Source of the DNA: Bradyrhizobium monzae | GTDB taxonomy: Bacteria > Pseudomonadota > Alphaproteobacteria > Rhizobiales > Xanthobacteraceae | Reading direction: 5' to 3' | DNA: 64,000 nt | Assembly: GCF_021458635.1 (NCBI RefSeq) | Contig: NZ_JAIRDQ010000004.1 | Span: 248,001 to 312,000, forward strand | Shown: positions 48,009-56,808 of the stretch, in pieces | Layout of the letters: each line of letters begins with the position of its first letter | Numbering within the stretch: position 1 is the stretch's first letter | Notes under the pieces: generated by a model | The model's input: the letters and a program-made list of their open reading frames with translations, nothing else | What the model was told of the DNA's origin: nothing | Database searches by the model: none | Translations under genes and position numbers: made by a program

Positions 48009-48275
48009 TGCATGCGCGCCTTTGACGGTTCTCTTCTCGTTCCACCATGGCCGGAACATTGGCGGCCCACTTGCGCCGAGTGGCTGGGTGGGGCGTGGCA
48101 CCTCGCCGGCCCAAGACCTAGCAACTCAACGCAAGACGGTTTTCATCCCTCGCAGGCCAACTCCAAATCAAAAAAGACTGCTGCACAAAACTCCGGCTGG
48201 CCTCCCAGGGCCACGCCGGGCATGGTGCACAGCAATAAAAATGCAGGCGGCACACGACCGCCGAGGGAGGGATTG

Positions 48276-49826
48276 TTGGCCGTTCGTTACTACGACTGGA
48301 TCGCTCATCATGCGCGCCGCGCGCCTGGCAAGGTCGCGGCCATCGACCTCGCGAGCGAGCGCCGCTTCACCTATGCGGAGCTCGACGCTCGCGTCTCGCG
48401 CCTCGCCTGGTTCTTCCGCCACACGCTGAAAATCTCACGCGGCGACCGCGTCGCGGTGCTGGCGCTGAACACGACCGATACGCTGGAGGTGCAGTTCGCC
48501 TGCGGACGGTTGGGCGCCGTCTTCGTGCCGCTGAACACCCGCCTCACCGTTCCCGAGCTTCAGTTCATCACCGGTGATTGCGCGCCGAAGGTGATGATCC
48601 ACGACACCGATCTGGCCGAGACGGCGCTCGCTGTGGCCAAGCTCTGCAACGTCGCGACCAGCCTGCTGCTCGGCGCCGGCGGCGTCTATGAGGCCGGGAT
48701 CGCATCCGCCAAGCGGCTGGAGCGCGCCGAGGACGTCACGCTCGATGACGTCTCGACCATCATGTACACGTCGGGCACCACGGGCCATCCGAAGGGTGCG
48801 ACCATCACCCACGGCATGACATTCTGGAATTGCGTCAATCTCGGCGGTCCCGCCTGTATCGGACCGTCCTCGGTGCTGCTTACCGTGCTGCCGCTGTTCC
48901 ACACCGGCGGACTGAATTGCTACACCAATCCCGTGCTGCATGCCGGCGGCACCGTGATGATCATGCGCGCATTCGATCCCGGCACGGCGCTTGGCCTGAT
49001 CAACGATCCCGCGCAAGGCATCAACGTGTTCTTCGGCGTGCCTGCGATCTACCAATTCATGGCGCAGCAGCCGGCCTTCGCAACGACTGACCTTTCCCGG
49101 CTGATCGTCTGCGGTGTCGGCGGCGCTCCGATGCCAGTACCGCTGCTCAAGGTGTGGGAGGGGCGCGGCGTCGCGCTCCAACAGGGTTACGGCATGACCG
49201 AGACGTCGCCGGCCGTGCTGGTGCTCGATCGCGAGGACGCGGCACGCAAGGCCGGCTCCGCCGGCAAGCCGGTGCTCCACACCGAGGTCCGCATCGTCCG
49301 CCCCGACGGCAGCGATGCCGATGTCGGCGAGCTCGGCGAACTCTGGGTCAAGGGACCGAACATCACGCCGGGCTATTGGAACAGGCCGGAGGCCAACAAA
49401 TCCTCCTTCACCGACGGCTGGCTGCACACCGGCGATGCGACGCGCGTCGATGAAGAAGGTTTTTATTACATCGTCGACCGCTGGAAGGACATGTACATCT
49501 CCGGCGGCGAGAACGTCTATCCGGCTGAAGTGGAGAATGTCCTGCACCAGCTCACCGCAATCGCCGAAGCGGCCGTGATCGGCATTGCCGATCCGCAATG
49601 GGGCGAGGTCGGCCTCGCCATCGTCGCGGTCAAACAGGGCCAGCGGCTGACCGAGGCGGATGTCTTCGCGCATTGCGCGGCCAATCTCGCGCGCTTCAAA
49701 TGTCCGCGCCAGGTTCGCTTCGTCGATGCGCTGCCGCGCAACGCCACCGGCAAGATCCACAAGCCGACCCTGCGCAAGGAATTCTCGGTCGCTTCCGAGG
49801 TCGACAAGAAAGTCGCCAACGCCTGA
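48276..49826 (+). CDS. AMP-forming acyl-CoA synthetase
   Basis: A 516-residue ANL enzyme: P-loop MYTSGTTGHPKGATITH (about residues 161-177), A5 GYGMTETSP, DGWLHTGD, hinge region YIVDRWKDMYISGGENVYPA and catalytic Lys in NATGKIHKPTLRK. It would activate a medium-chain, branched or aromatic acid. The start is TTG at 48276, 5 bases after GGGAGG; no ATG in frame is near. It is divergent from the dehydrogenase-carboxylase cluster and closed by the terminator at 49830. A long open frame upstream of 48276 has no family similarity and was not used. Confidence 0.92.
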   Translation: MAVRYYDWIAHHARRAPGKVAAIDLASERRFTYAELDARVSRLAWFFRHTLKISRGDRVAVLALNTTDTLEVQFACGRLGAVFVPLNTRLTVPELQFITGDCAPKVMIHDTDLAETALAVAKLCNVATSLLLGAGGVYEAGIASAKRLERAEDVTLDDVSTIMYTSGTTGHPKGATITHGMTFWNCVNLGGPACIGPSSVLLTVLPLFHTGGLNCYTNPVLHAGGTVMIMRAFDPGTALGLINDPAQGINVFFGVPAIYQFMAQQPAFATTDLSRLIVCGVGGAPMPVPLLKVWEGRGVALQQGYGMTETSPAVLVLDREDAARKAGSAGKPVLHTEVRIVRPDGSDADVGELGELWVKGPNITPGYWNRPEANKSSFTDGWLHTGDATRVDEEGFYYIVDRWKDMYISGGENVYPAEVENVLHQLTAIAEAAVIGIADPQWGEVGLAIVAVKQGQRLTEADVFAHCAANLARFKCPRQVRFVDALPRNATGKIHKPTLRKEFSVASEVDKKVANA

Positions 49827-49829
49827 TCA

Positions 49830-49860
49830 AAGCGCCCTCGTGTGGGCGCTTCCTTGTTTC
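49830..49860 (+). terminator. Rho-independent terminator after the CoA synthetase gene
   Basis: AAGCGCCC (49830-49837) and GGGCGCTT (49844-49851) form a perfect 8-bp stem with a TCGTGT loop, followed by the T-rich CCTTGTTTC. It begins 3 bases after the stop codon. Confidence 0.75.
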
Positions 49861-49900
49861 TGACGTGCCTGTCTCCAACCAAGAAACCCAAGGAAATTTT

Positions 49901-51121
49901 ATGAAGAGGAAACTCTCCCTGCTCGCCGCTACAGCGGCCCTGGCATTGCTCACGACCCAGGGCGCCCAGGCACAAAAGGCATACGACGCCGGCGTCACCG
50001 ACACCGAGATCAAGATCGGCAATGTCGAGGCCTATTCAGGACCTGCTTCCGCCTACGGCGTCATCGGCAAGACCGAAGAAGCCTATTTCAAGATGATCAA
50101 CGACCAGGGCGGCATCAACGGCCGCAAGATCAACTGGATCTCCTATGACGACGGTTACTCGCCGCCGAAGACGGTGGAGCAGATCCGCAAGCTGATCGAG
50201 AGCGACGAGGTTTTCCTGGTGTTCAACGCGCTGGGCACGCCGACCCAGACCGCCGTGCAGAAATATCACAACTCCAAGAAAGTGCCGCAGCTCTTCCTCG
50301 CCACCGGCGCCAGCAAGTGGAACGATCCGCACAACTTCCCCTGGACCATGGGCTTCCAGCCGAGCTACCGGGTCGAGGCACGGATCTTCGCAAAATACAT
50401 TCTGAAGGAGAAGCCGGACGCGAAGGTCGCGATCTTCTATGCCAACGACGATTTCGGCAAAGACTACCTTGCCGGCATCAAGGACGTGTTCGGCGACAAG
50501 GCATCGAAGCTGATCGTGGCTGAAGAAAGCTACGAAACGTCGGAACCGTCGATCGACGCCCATATCGTCAAGCTCAAGGACACCGGCGCCGACGTTTTCG
50601 TGAACATTTCGACCCCGAAATTCGCGGCGCAGGCCATCAAGAAGATGGCCGAGCTCGGCTGGAAACCGATGCACCTGATGACCGACGTCTCGGTTTCGAT
50701 CGGCGCGGTGATGAAGCCGGCGGGCCTCGAAGCCTCCGAGGGCGTGCTCTCGGCCGGCTACCTCAAGGACGCCTCGGATCCGCAGTGGAAGGACGATGCC
50801 GGCATGAAGAAATTCATGACTTTCATCGAAAAGTACATGCCTGGCGCGAACATCTCCGACGCCAATCTGGTTTACGGCTACGCCGCCGCCCAGACCATGG
50901 TGCAGGTGCTGAAGCAGGCAGGTGACAACCTCACCCGCGAGAACGTGATGAAGCAGGCCGCCAGCCTGAAGGACTTCACCCCCGACACGCTGATCCCGGG
51001 GATCACGATCAACACCTCGGCCACCGACTTCGCGCCGATCGAGCAGCTCAAGATGTGGCGGTTCAAGAGCGGCCAATGGGAGCTGTTCGGCCCCATCATC
51101 AGCGCCGAGCCGAGCGGCTAG
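49901..51121 (+). CDS. ABC transporter substrate-binding protein, branched-chain amino-acid type
   Basis: A 406-residue periplasmic protein with signal peptide through GAQA before QKAYDAGVTDTEIKIGN, then a type I binding fold (YSGPASAYGVIGKTEEAYF, GGINGRKINWISYDDGYSPP). It would bind an amino acid, amide or small organic acid. AGGAAA precedes the ATG. It is flanked by terminators on both sides, with no permease or ATPase near, so it is a monocistronic orphan binding protein. Location next to the acyl-CoA cluster suggests, but does not show, a related substrate. Confidence 0.92.
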   Translation: MKRKLSLLAATAALALLTTQGAQAQKAYDAGVTDTEIKIGNVEAYSGPASAYGVIGKTEEAYFKMINDQGGINGRKINWISYDDGYSPPKTVEQIRKLIESDEVFLVFNALGTPTQTAVQKYHNSKKVPQLFLATGASKWNDPHNFPWTMGFQPSYRVEARIFAKYILKEKPDAKVAIFYANDDFGKDYLAGIKDVFGDKASKLIVAEESYETSEPSIDAHIVKLKDTGADVFVNISTPKFAAQAIKKMAELGWKPMHLMTDVSVSIGAVMKPAGLEASEGVLSAGYLKDASDPQWKDDAGMKKFMTFIEKYMPGANISDANLVYGYAAAQTMVQVLKQAGDNLTRENVMKQAASLKDFTPDTLIPGITINTSATDFAPIEQLKMWRFKSGQWELFGPIISAEPSG

Positions 51122-52650
51122 CTTCGATCGGAGATCGCCACTACGTGCGGGATAGCGGCCGAAAGGCCGCTATCTTTTTGATCGCCGTTGCACGCCTCCT
51201 GATTCACTTCGATGGCGACGACGGAAAGGCCGAGATGGCGCAAATCGCCGACACCTCTGAGCACGGGACAGGCCCATGCCAGGGTCGCGACGCCTGATTT
51301 TGGCAGATCCAAGCTCAGCGTATAGCGGTCACAACCGATATCGATCGCGGCGGGGTCGACATGCGCCCCGTCGAGGTAGAATTGCGTGCCGATTTTATCC
51401 AGCGGCGCACGCAGCGCCGGGCTTCGGATGCAAACAATGTTGCGCCCGGGCCAGCCTTTGATGCGGATGGCAGCCTGCGGCTCGCTCCAGCGAAAGGTAT
51501 AGCCGGCCGCGGTCTCCACGTCGTGAAATCCGAGCTGCGCGAGGACATGATCGCCCAGCAATTTAGGCGTAGGCTTGGCATGGTCACGAAGGCGACGGAT
51601 GCATGCGAGCCGTTGTAGGCGGATCAGCGATGCGATGTAGCGCTTCATCCAGTGGGCGATGGCGTCGCTCGACCCGATCACGATCAGTGCTGTGAGCACC
51701 GACCGCGCATGTGCGACGGCGAGGCGCGCGACGACACGCGCATGGAGATCGCCAAACAGCGCCGGCGCGCTCCAGCGCCACAAGGCTCGCAGCTTCTCGC
51801 CCGGCCTCCTCCTCCAGCCCGTGTAGCGCATCAGCGCATTCAGCGTTTGGAGGGCAAGCGCACCATCGAAATTGTCCGGCTCGCTCCATTCGCGGGGAAT
51901 CTCGAGCAGCTCACAGCCCGGATCGCGCCGAGCCTCACTCAGATAGCGGATCTCGCCCTGCACGAAATCGAGCGTGAATGTCTTCAGCTCACCGATCCGG
52001 CCGACGTAATAGTGATGGAAGCACGCCGCTTCGAGATAACCGATGGTGTAGCCCCGCGCAAAATATCCGGCGGCGAGCACCCATTCGGCGAAATGACCGA
52101 GCTCTTCGCGCAGGCCCCCGCACTCCTCGTAAACGTCGCGCCGCGTCACAAAGCACTGGTCGAGCACCTTGCGCCAGGGATGCTGCTTCATGCCAAACTC
52201 GATGTCCGCCTGGTACATCGCAGCTTCCGCCTCCGACAGGCGGTTGTGGCAGATCGGGACTGAGCGACAGGAAAACCCCGCCCAATCGGGGTGCTCGTCG
52301 ATCGCGCGGATGCAGAGCGCGATCACGTCCGGCTCGGGCCGGCAATGCGATTCCGTGAAGAACAGATAGCGGCCACGCGCCCTGGCGGCGCCGATTGCGC
52401 TGAGCCCGATATCGTGAACGGAATCGGCGAATTCGAGGTGGGCTTTGTCCCCAGCGAGCGCCTTCAGCTCCGTGAGCGCGGTGAAGTCAGGCGGCACGAC
52501 CAGAATGATCTCATAGAGAGACCGGTCCGCCGTCTGCGATGTCCAACCGAGCCAGGATTGCTCCCACCGACCGCGGTGATATTCGAGCGGGATGATCACG
52601 GAGAACAGCGGCCGGTCGGGGCCCAAGCCGGATATCAAGCCGGATGTCAT
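51118..52650 (-). CDS. Family 2 glycosyltransferase with C-terminal extension
   Basis: A 510-residue cytoplasmic protein. The GT-A domain begins LFSVIIPLEYHRGRWEQSWL and has GAARARGRYLFFTESHCRPEP, the acidic metal-site region. Beyond residue 240 is a long helical part, then a beta-rich C-terminal domain (about 395-495) with TFRWSEPQAAIRIKGWPG and LGLSVVAIEV, similar to the separate reading frame at 57825-58280. It probably transfers a sugar in polysaccharide or surface-glycan synthesis. ATG 52650 is preferred to a GTG four codons upstream. Its last four bases overlap the convergent binding-protein gene and its 3' end contains that gene's terminator. Confidence 0.85.
   Translation of the reverse strand: MTSGLISGLGPDRPLFSVIIPLEYHRGRWEQSWLGWTSQTADRSLYEIILVVPPDFTALTELKALAGDKAHLEFADSVHDIGLSAIGAARARGRYLFFTESHCRPEPDVIALCIRAIDEHPDWAGFSCRSVPICHNRLSEAEAAMYQADIEFGMKQHPWRKVLDQCFVTRRDVYEECGGLREELGHFAEWVLAAGYFARGYTIGYLEAACFHHYYVGRIGELKTFTLDFVQGEIRYLSEARRDPGCELLEIPREWSEPDNFDGALALQTLNALMRYTGWRRRPGEKLRALWRWSAPALFGDLHARVVARLAVAHARSVLTALIVIGSSDAIAHWMKRYIASLIRLQRLACIRRLRDHAKPTPKLLGDHVLAQLGFHDVETAAGYTFRWSEPQAAIRIKGWPGRNIVCIRSPALRAPLDKIGTQFYLDGAHVDPAAIDIGCDRYTLSLDLPKSGVATLAWACPVLRGVGDLRHLGLSVVAIEVNQEACNGDQKDSGLSAAIPHVVAISDRS
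51151..51179 (+). terminator. Strong Rho-independent terminator of the binding-protein gene
   Basis: GATAGCGGCC (51151-51160), loop GAAA, GGCCGCTATC (51165-51174), then TTTTT (51175-51179): a 10-bp perfect stem with a GNRA-type tetraloop and T-run. It serves the plus strand only; the opposite strand has no T-run. It lies entirely within the C-terminal codons of the leftward glycosyltransferase gene. Confidence 0.85.
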
Positions 52651-52703
52651 GCTGGATTTCACTCCTCAACCTGATCGCTCAAGACGCCGATTCGGGCGCG
52701 GGT

Positions 52704-53474
52704 TCAGGCAGGCAAAAAGAGCGCAAAAGACTCGTCGACAGTGCGCCTAAGGTGATCGCGATACAGCTTGTAATTCGCGTGGTCGGGTGCGATCCGGCCC
52801 ACTGCCGGATCGACGATATTCCGTGCCGGCACATAGGCTATGGGTGCTGCGACCGGCGTCAGCTGCGAGCCGGCACCGGCGCGCAGCGTCGAGATAATGC
52901 CGTACATTGCGCCAGACACAGTTGGCCGCGATACCGTGATCACGCGATGCTGGCCGTGTTTGTTGATGACAAGATAGATGAACCCCGACTGGTGCGGCAC
53001 TGCAACTTCGCCGGTGTGCTCATAGGCCGCATCGGTCCGCTCGCCCTCGCGGAAAACCAGCGAAGAAACCTTCGGCTCCCAGACGATCTCGGTGCGATAG
53101 GCGAAGATCGCATCCTTGTCGCCAAACGACGGCCGCAGCGTGATGTAGACGTCCTCGATCCAGGTCACCGCGCGATGCGAATAGGAGCCGAGGCTGTCAG
53201 GCGCCACATCGTTGCCGGCCGCGGGCGACAGCGCAGCCGTGCTCCTGCGCAGGGACACGCCCAGGGCCTGCTCGAGCCGGACCGTGGTCGCCAACGTGAA
53301 CGGGCGGCGGCCGCCGAGCGCTTTCTCCAGCGTCGACAGGCTGAGCTTGGCCTGCTCGGCCAGCGCCTGCCGCGAAATCCTGCGCCTGGCGATCTCCTCG
53401 CGAATCGTCTCCGCGACCTCCCGGCTTTGGTCGTCCGAAAGCTGCCCGTCGTTGAGTTTATCCGGCGTCTGCAT
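52704..53474 (-). CDS. XRE-type HTH protein with unknown C-terminal domain
   Basis: A 256-residue protein. Residues 18-75 form an HTH: EEIARRRISRQALAEQAKLS followed by LSTLEKALGGRRPFTL, a Cro/C1-like arrangement. The remaining 180 residues are a beta-rich sensor-like domain with AYRTEIVWEPKVSSLVFREG and GFIYLVINKHGQHRVITVSR; I do not recognise its family. It is divergent from the VIT/von Willebrand sortase substrate gene 186 bases away, so it is a plausible regulator of the sortase pair. Other targets are possible. Confidence 0.8.
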   Translation of the reverse strand: MQTPDKLNDGQLSDDQSREVAETIREEIARRRISRQALAEQAKLSLSTLEKALGGRRPFTLATTVRLEQALGVSLRRSTAALSPAAGNDVAPDSLGSYSHRAVTWIEDVYITLRPSFGDKDAIFAYRTEIVWEPKVSSLVFREGERTDAAYEHTGEVAVPHQSGFIYLVINKHGQHRVITVSRPTVSGAMYGIISTLRAGAGSQLTPVAAPIAYVPARNIVDPAVGRIAPDHANYKLYRDHLRRTVDESFALFLPA

Positions 53475-53660
53475 CGTTAACCCTGCTCCACGGCCGCCAG
53501 TCTAGCAGGGCGGACAAGTCAGCACAAAACCGGACATGGCCGCCAAAGCGGTGGCCCGGCAAGGCCAGCCGTGGCGGAACATTGCCGATCATTCTGCTCG
53601 CGAAATCGCCCCCTCCCGGCCGATGCTCGGCGTCGTCAAACACCTTTCGGGAGCAGGCAA

Positions 53661-55922
53661 ATGAGCAATTGCGACGCGGTCGACAGCAACGAGCATCCTT
53701 GGCTCGGCAGGGTGGTCAAGGTCGGACTGTTCCTCCTGGCACAGAGCATTGCCGTGCTCCTGGTCAGCTTCGTGGCCCTGCTGGTGAGCTTCGCGCCGGG
53801 CTGGTCGGCGACGACCGAGCAGGCAAGCCTGCTCCAGCCCGGCGATGCCAAGTCCGGCAGCCTCCTCCTGAAGGAGGACAGCGCTTACACGGAGGCCATT
53901 CGCCTTGGGATCGATGTCGACATCACGGTGAGCGGCCCGACGCTGCGCACCCGCGTCACCCAGATCTTCCGCAACCCGACCAAGGACTGGGTCGAGGCGA
54001 CCTATGTCTACCCGCTGGCCGCCGACGGCGCCGTCGACACGCTCAAGATGGTGGTCGGCGACCGCGTCATCGTCGGCGACATCAAGGCGCGTCAGCAGGC
54101 ACGCGCAATTTACGAGCAGGCGCGCCGCAACGGACAAAGGGCCGCGCTCACCGAGCAGGAGCGGCCCAACATCTTCACCAACTCCGTCGCCAATATCGGT
54201 CCCGGCGAAACCGTGCTGGTGCAGATCGAATACCAAGAGCCGGTGCATCAGTCCGGCAACGAATATTCGCTGCGCGTGCCGCTCGTGGTCGGGCCACGCT
54301 ACAATCCGGCGCCGATCGTGCAGAGCGTCGATTTCCGCAAGGACGGCTCCGGCTGGGGCGCTACCCATTCAGACCCGGTGCCCGACCGTGACCGCATCTC
54401 GCCCCCGGTGCTCGATCCCGCCAACAACGCGCCGATCAATCCGACCAGCATCACGGTGCACCTGAAAGCCGGTTTTGCGCTCGGCGAGGTGAAGAGCCAC
54501 CATCACAACGTCAAGATCGCGAGCCCGGACAACGCGACGCGCGTCGTGACGCTTGCCGACGGCAACGTGCCGGCCGACCGTGACTTCGAGCTGACCTGGA
54601 AGCCGACCGCCGAGAAGGCGCCGTCGGTCGGCCTGTTCCGCGAGCATGTCGGCGATGCGGACTATCTGCTCGCCTTCGTCACACCGCCGGCCGCCGAGCA
54701 AACAACGCAGAAGCCGCTGCCGCGCGAAGTGCTGTTCGTGATCGACAATTCCGGCTCGATGGGCGGCACCTCGATCGAGCAGGCCAAGGCGAGCCTGCTC
54801 TATGCGCTCGGGCGCCTCCAGCCGAACGACCGCTTCAACGTGATCCGTTTTGACGACACCATGGACGTGCTGTTTCCGACCCCGGTGCCAGCCGATACCA
54901 CGCATGTCAGTGAGGCGACGTCATTCGTCAGCGCATTACAAGCGCGCGGCGGCACCGAGATGGTGCCGGCGATGCGTGCGGCCCTGACCGACAAGCTCGG
55001 TGACACCAACACGGTTCGCCAGATCGTGTTTCTGACCGACGGCGCGATCGGCAACGAGCAGCAATTGTTCGAGACGATCACCGCGATGCGCGGCCGCTCG
55101 CGCATCTTCATGGTCGGCATCGGCTCCGCGCCCAACACCTATCTGATGACGCGGGCTTCCGAACTCGGCCGCGGTGCCTTCACCCACATCGGCTCCGTCG
55201 AGCAGGTCGATGAGCGCATGCGCGGCCTGTTCGCCAAGCTGGAGAACCCTGCCGTGACCGGCCTCACCGCAAAATTCTCGGAAGCCAAGGTCGACGTCAC
55301 CCCCGCGATCATTCCCGACATCTATCGCGACGAGCCGCTCGTGCTCGCAGCAAAGCTCGACAAGCTTGCGGGTTCGCTGGAGATCAAGGGTCGCGTCGGC
55401 GACCGGCCGTGGTCGGTGACACTGCCGCTGCAAAACGCTGCCGAGGGCAAAGGCCTGTCAAAGCTCTGGGCCAGGCGCAAGATCGGCGATGCCGAGGTGG
55501 CGCGGACGCTCCGCGAGATGACACCGGAGGACACGGACAAGACGATCCTCGCGCTGGCGCTCGACCATCAGATCGTCACGCGACTGACCAGTCTCGTCGC
55601 GGTCGACAAGACGCCGAGCCGCCCCGAAGGCCAACCGCTCAAGGTCAGCGAGCTTCCGATCAACCTGCCGGCGGGTTGGGACTTCGCGAAGGTGTTCGGC
55701 GAACGGCCGCAGCTGACGCCGACACAGTTGCGCGAGCGCCGCGCCGATGCAGGCCAGCCTGCAGCAAGGCGTCCGGCTCCCGTCACACCCGATGCGATCC
55801 GCCTGCCCAAGACCGCGACCTCGGCCGCGCTGAAGATGATCGCAGGCCTGATCATGATCGTTCTCGCTCTGATCCTGTTCGTGTTCAACCGACGTCAGCG
55901 CTTGCTCACTGACGTCGCTTGA
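53661..55922 (+). CDS. Sortase substrate with VIT and von Willebrand A domains
   Basis: A 753-residue surface protein of the marine proteobacterial sortase target type. After an N-terminal signal or anchor (residues 20-45) come a VIT domain (about 66-190, FRNPTKDWVEATYVYPLAAD), a von Willebrand A domain with MIDAS D362-N-S-G-S (about 355-530) and a C-terminal sorting signal: LPKTA at 715-719, a hydrophobic span (about 724-743) and NRRQRLL. The paired class GN sortase is encoded directly downstream. Start ATG 53661 is preceded by GGGAGCAGG. The metal-ion-dependent adhesion site suggests protein or matrix binding outside the membrane. Confidence 0.93.
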   Translation: MSNCDAVDSNEHPWLGRVVKVGLFLLAQSIAVLLVSFVALLVSFAPGWSATTEQASLLQPGDAKSGSLLLKEDSAYTEAIRLGIDVDITVSGPTLRTRVTQIFRNPTKDWVEATYVYPLAADGAVDTLKMVVGDRVIVGDIKARQQARAIYEQARRNGQRAALTEQERPNIFTNSVANIGPGETVLVQIEYQEPVHQSGNEYSLRVPLVVGPRYNPAPIVQSVDFRKDGSGWGATHSDPVPDRDRISPPVLDPANNAPINPTSITVHLKAGFALGEVKSHHHNVKIASPDNATRVVTLADGNVPADRDFELTWKPTAEKAPSVGLFREHVGDADYLLAFVTPPAAEQTTQKPLPREVLFVIDNSGSMGGTSIEQAKASLLYALGRLQPNDRFNVIRFDDTMDVLFPTPVPADTTHVSEATSFVSALQARGGTEMVPAMRAALTDKLGDTNTVRQIVFLTDGAIGNEQQLFETITAMRGRSRIFMVGIGSAPNTYLMTRASELGRGAFTHIGSVEQVDERMRGLFAKLENPAVTGLTAKFSEAKVDVTPAIIPDIYRDEPLVLAAKLDKLAGSLEIKGRVGDRPWSVTLPLQNAAEGKGLSKLWARRKIGDAEVARTLREMTPEDTDKTILALALDHQIVTRLTSLVAVDKTPSRPEGQPLKVSELPINLPAGWDFAKVFGERPQLTPTQLRERRADAGQPAARRPAPVTPDAIRLPKTATSAALKMIAGLIMIVLALILFVFNRRQRLLTDVA

Positions 55923-55949
55923 GAGAGGAGCCCCCGACTCCTCTTGCTT

Positions 55950-56003
55950 GGCGCGCGCGGCTGCCCGTCCCGATACCAACGGCCGCGCGCGCCCTTTTTC
56001 TTC
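55950..56003 (+). terminator. Rho-independent terminator between substrate and sortase genes
   Basis: GGCGCGCGCGGC (55950-55961) and GCCGCGCGCGCC (55982-55993) pair perfectly over 12 bases around a 20-base loop, followed by TTTTTCTTCT. A smaller hairpin, AGAGGAG/CTCCTCT, precedes it at 55924-55944. It should reduce read-through from the substrate gene into the sortase gene. Confidence 0.7.
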
Positions 56004-56004
56004 T

Positions 56005-56083
56005 CGCCATTGCGAGCGCAGCGAGCAATCCAGACTGCCTCCGCCGAAAGACCCTGGATTGCTTCGCTTCGCTCGCAATGATG
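56005..56083. repeat. Palindromic repeat, CGTCATTGCGAG family, copy 3
   Basis: CGCCATTGCGAGCGCAGCGA at the left pairs with the right end GCTCGCAATGATGG; inner arms GCAATCCAGA and TGGATTGC. Ends are slightly changed from copies 1 and 2. The right end contains two in-frame ATG codons just before the sortase start and so overlaps its leader region. Confidence 0.8.
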
Positions 56084-56095
56084 GTTGTGGAAACA

Positions 56096-56665
56096 ATGCC
56101 CCGCTTCATCTCGCCTCTGGTTCTCGCACTTGTCGGAACGATCTTGTTCGGCGACGGCGCCTACATCCACGCCAAAGCGTGGCTCGCGCAGGTCCTCCTG
56201 GAGCGTGCGTTCGACCACAGCGTTGCGACCGGCCAGCCGTTCAAGCCATGGTCCTGGGCTGATACCTGGCCGGTGGCGCGGATCGAGGTGAAACGGATCG
56301 GCGCCAGCGCCATCGTGCTGGAAGGCACGAGCGGCCAGGCGCTCGCTTTCGGACCCGGCCACATCCACCAAACGGTTGATGCAGGCGAGCGCGGCGTTGC
56401 CGTATATGCCGCACATCGCGATACACATTTCCGCTTCCTGCGGGATGTTGCCACTGGTGACGTGATCGATGTCACACGCAGTGACGGCAAACGCTTTCGC
56501 TATCGCGCAGACGCCTCAAGCGTGGTTCATTTTGACGCATCGGGCATCGATCCGACGACACATGGCTTCGAACTCGTGCTTGCGACCTGTTGGCCGTTCG
56601 ACTCGGTCACATCGGGTCCGGAGCGTTACATCCTGCACGCCACCTTGATTGGAACCGATGGATAA
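56096..56665 (+). CDS. Class GN sortase
   Basis: A 189-residue membrane-anchored transpeptidase: N-terminal span (residues 6-24), then the sortase barrel. Catalytic residues are His107 in AAHRDTHF, Cys165 in LATCWPF and Arg177 in GPERYIL. Class GN sortases occur in Gram-negative bacteria as one enzyme with one dedicated VIT/von Willebrand substrate, here the gene upstream with its LPKTA signal. The enzyme would cut the Thr-Ala bond and transfer the substrate to an unknown acceptor. ATG 56096 was chosen; two earlier in-frame ATGs belong to the end of the repeat element. A terminator and repeat separate it from its substrate gene. Confidence 0.92.
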   Translation: MPRFISPLVLALVGTILFGDGAYIHAKAWLAQVLLERAFDHSVATGQPFKPWSWADTWPVARIEVKRIGASAIVLEGTSGQALAFGPGHIHQTVDAGERGVAVYAAHRDTHFRFLRDVATGDVIDVTRSDGKRFRYRADASSVVHFDASGIDPTTHGFELVLATCWPFDSVTSGPERYILHATLIGTDG

Positions 56666-56808
56666 GGGTTCACACTCGGCCCGCCCGGGGTCTGCCGACC
56701 CTTCCCAGACCGCGCATGACATGCCTGACAATCACGTTTGACGGACCGCTCAACTGGCGCCGCCGATCGTAGACCTATAAGAATGGCCAGTTGGTTTCCT
56801 ATTCTGCA

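Noticed and set aside
46770..48275. Upstream extension of the acyl-CoA synthetase frame to 1018 codons
   Set aside because: The first 500 codons are antisense to a good acyl-CoA dehydrogenase; family similarity and the GGGAGG site begin at 48276.
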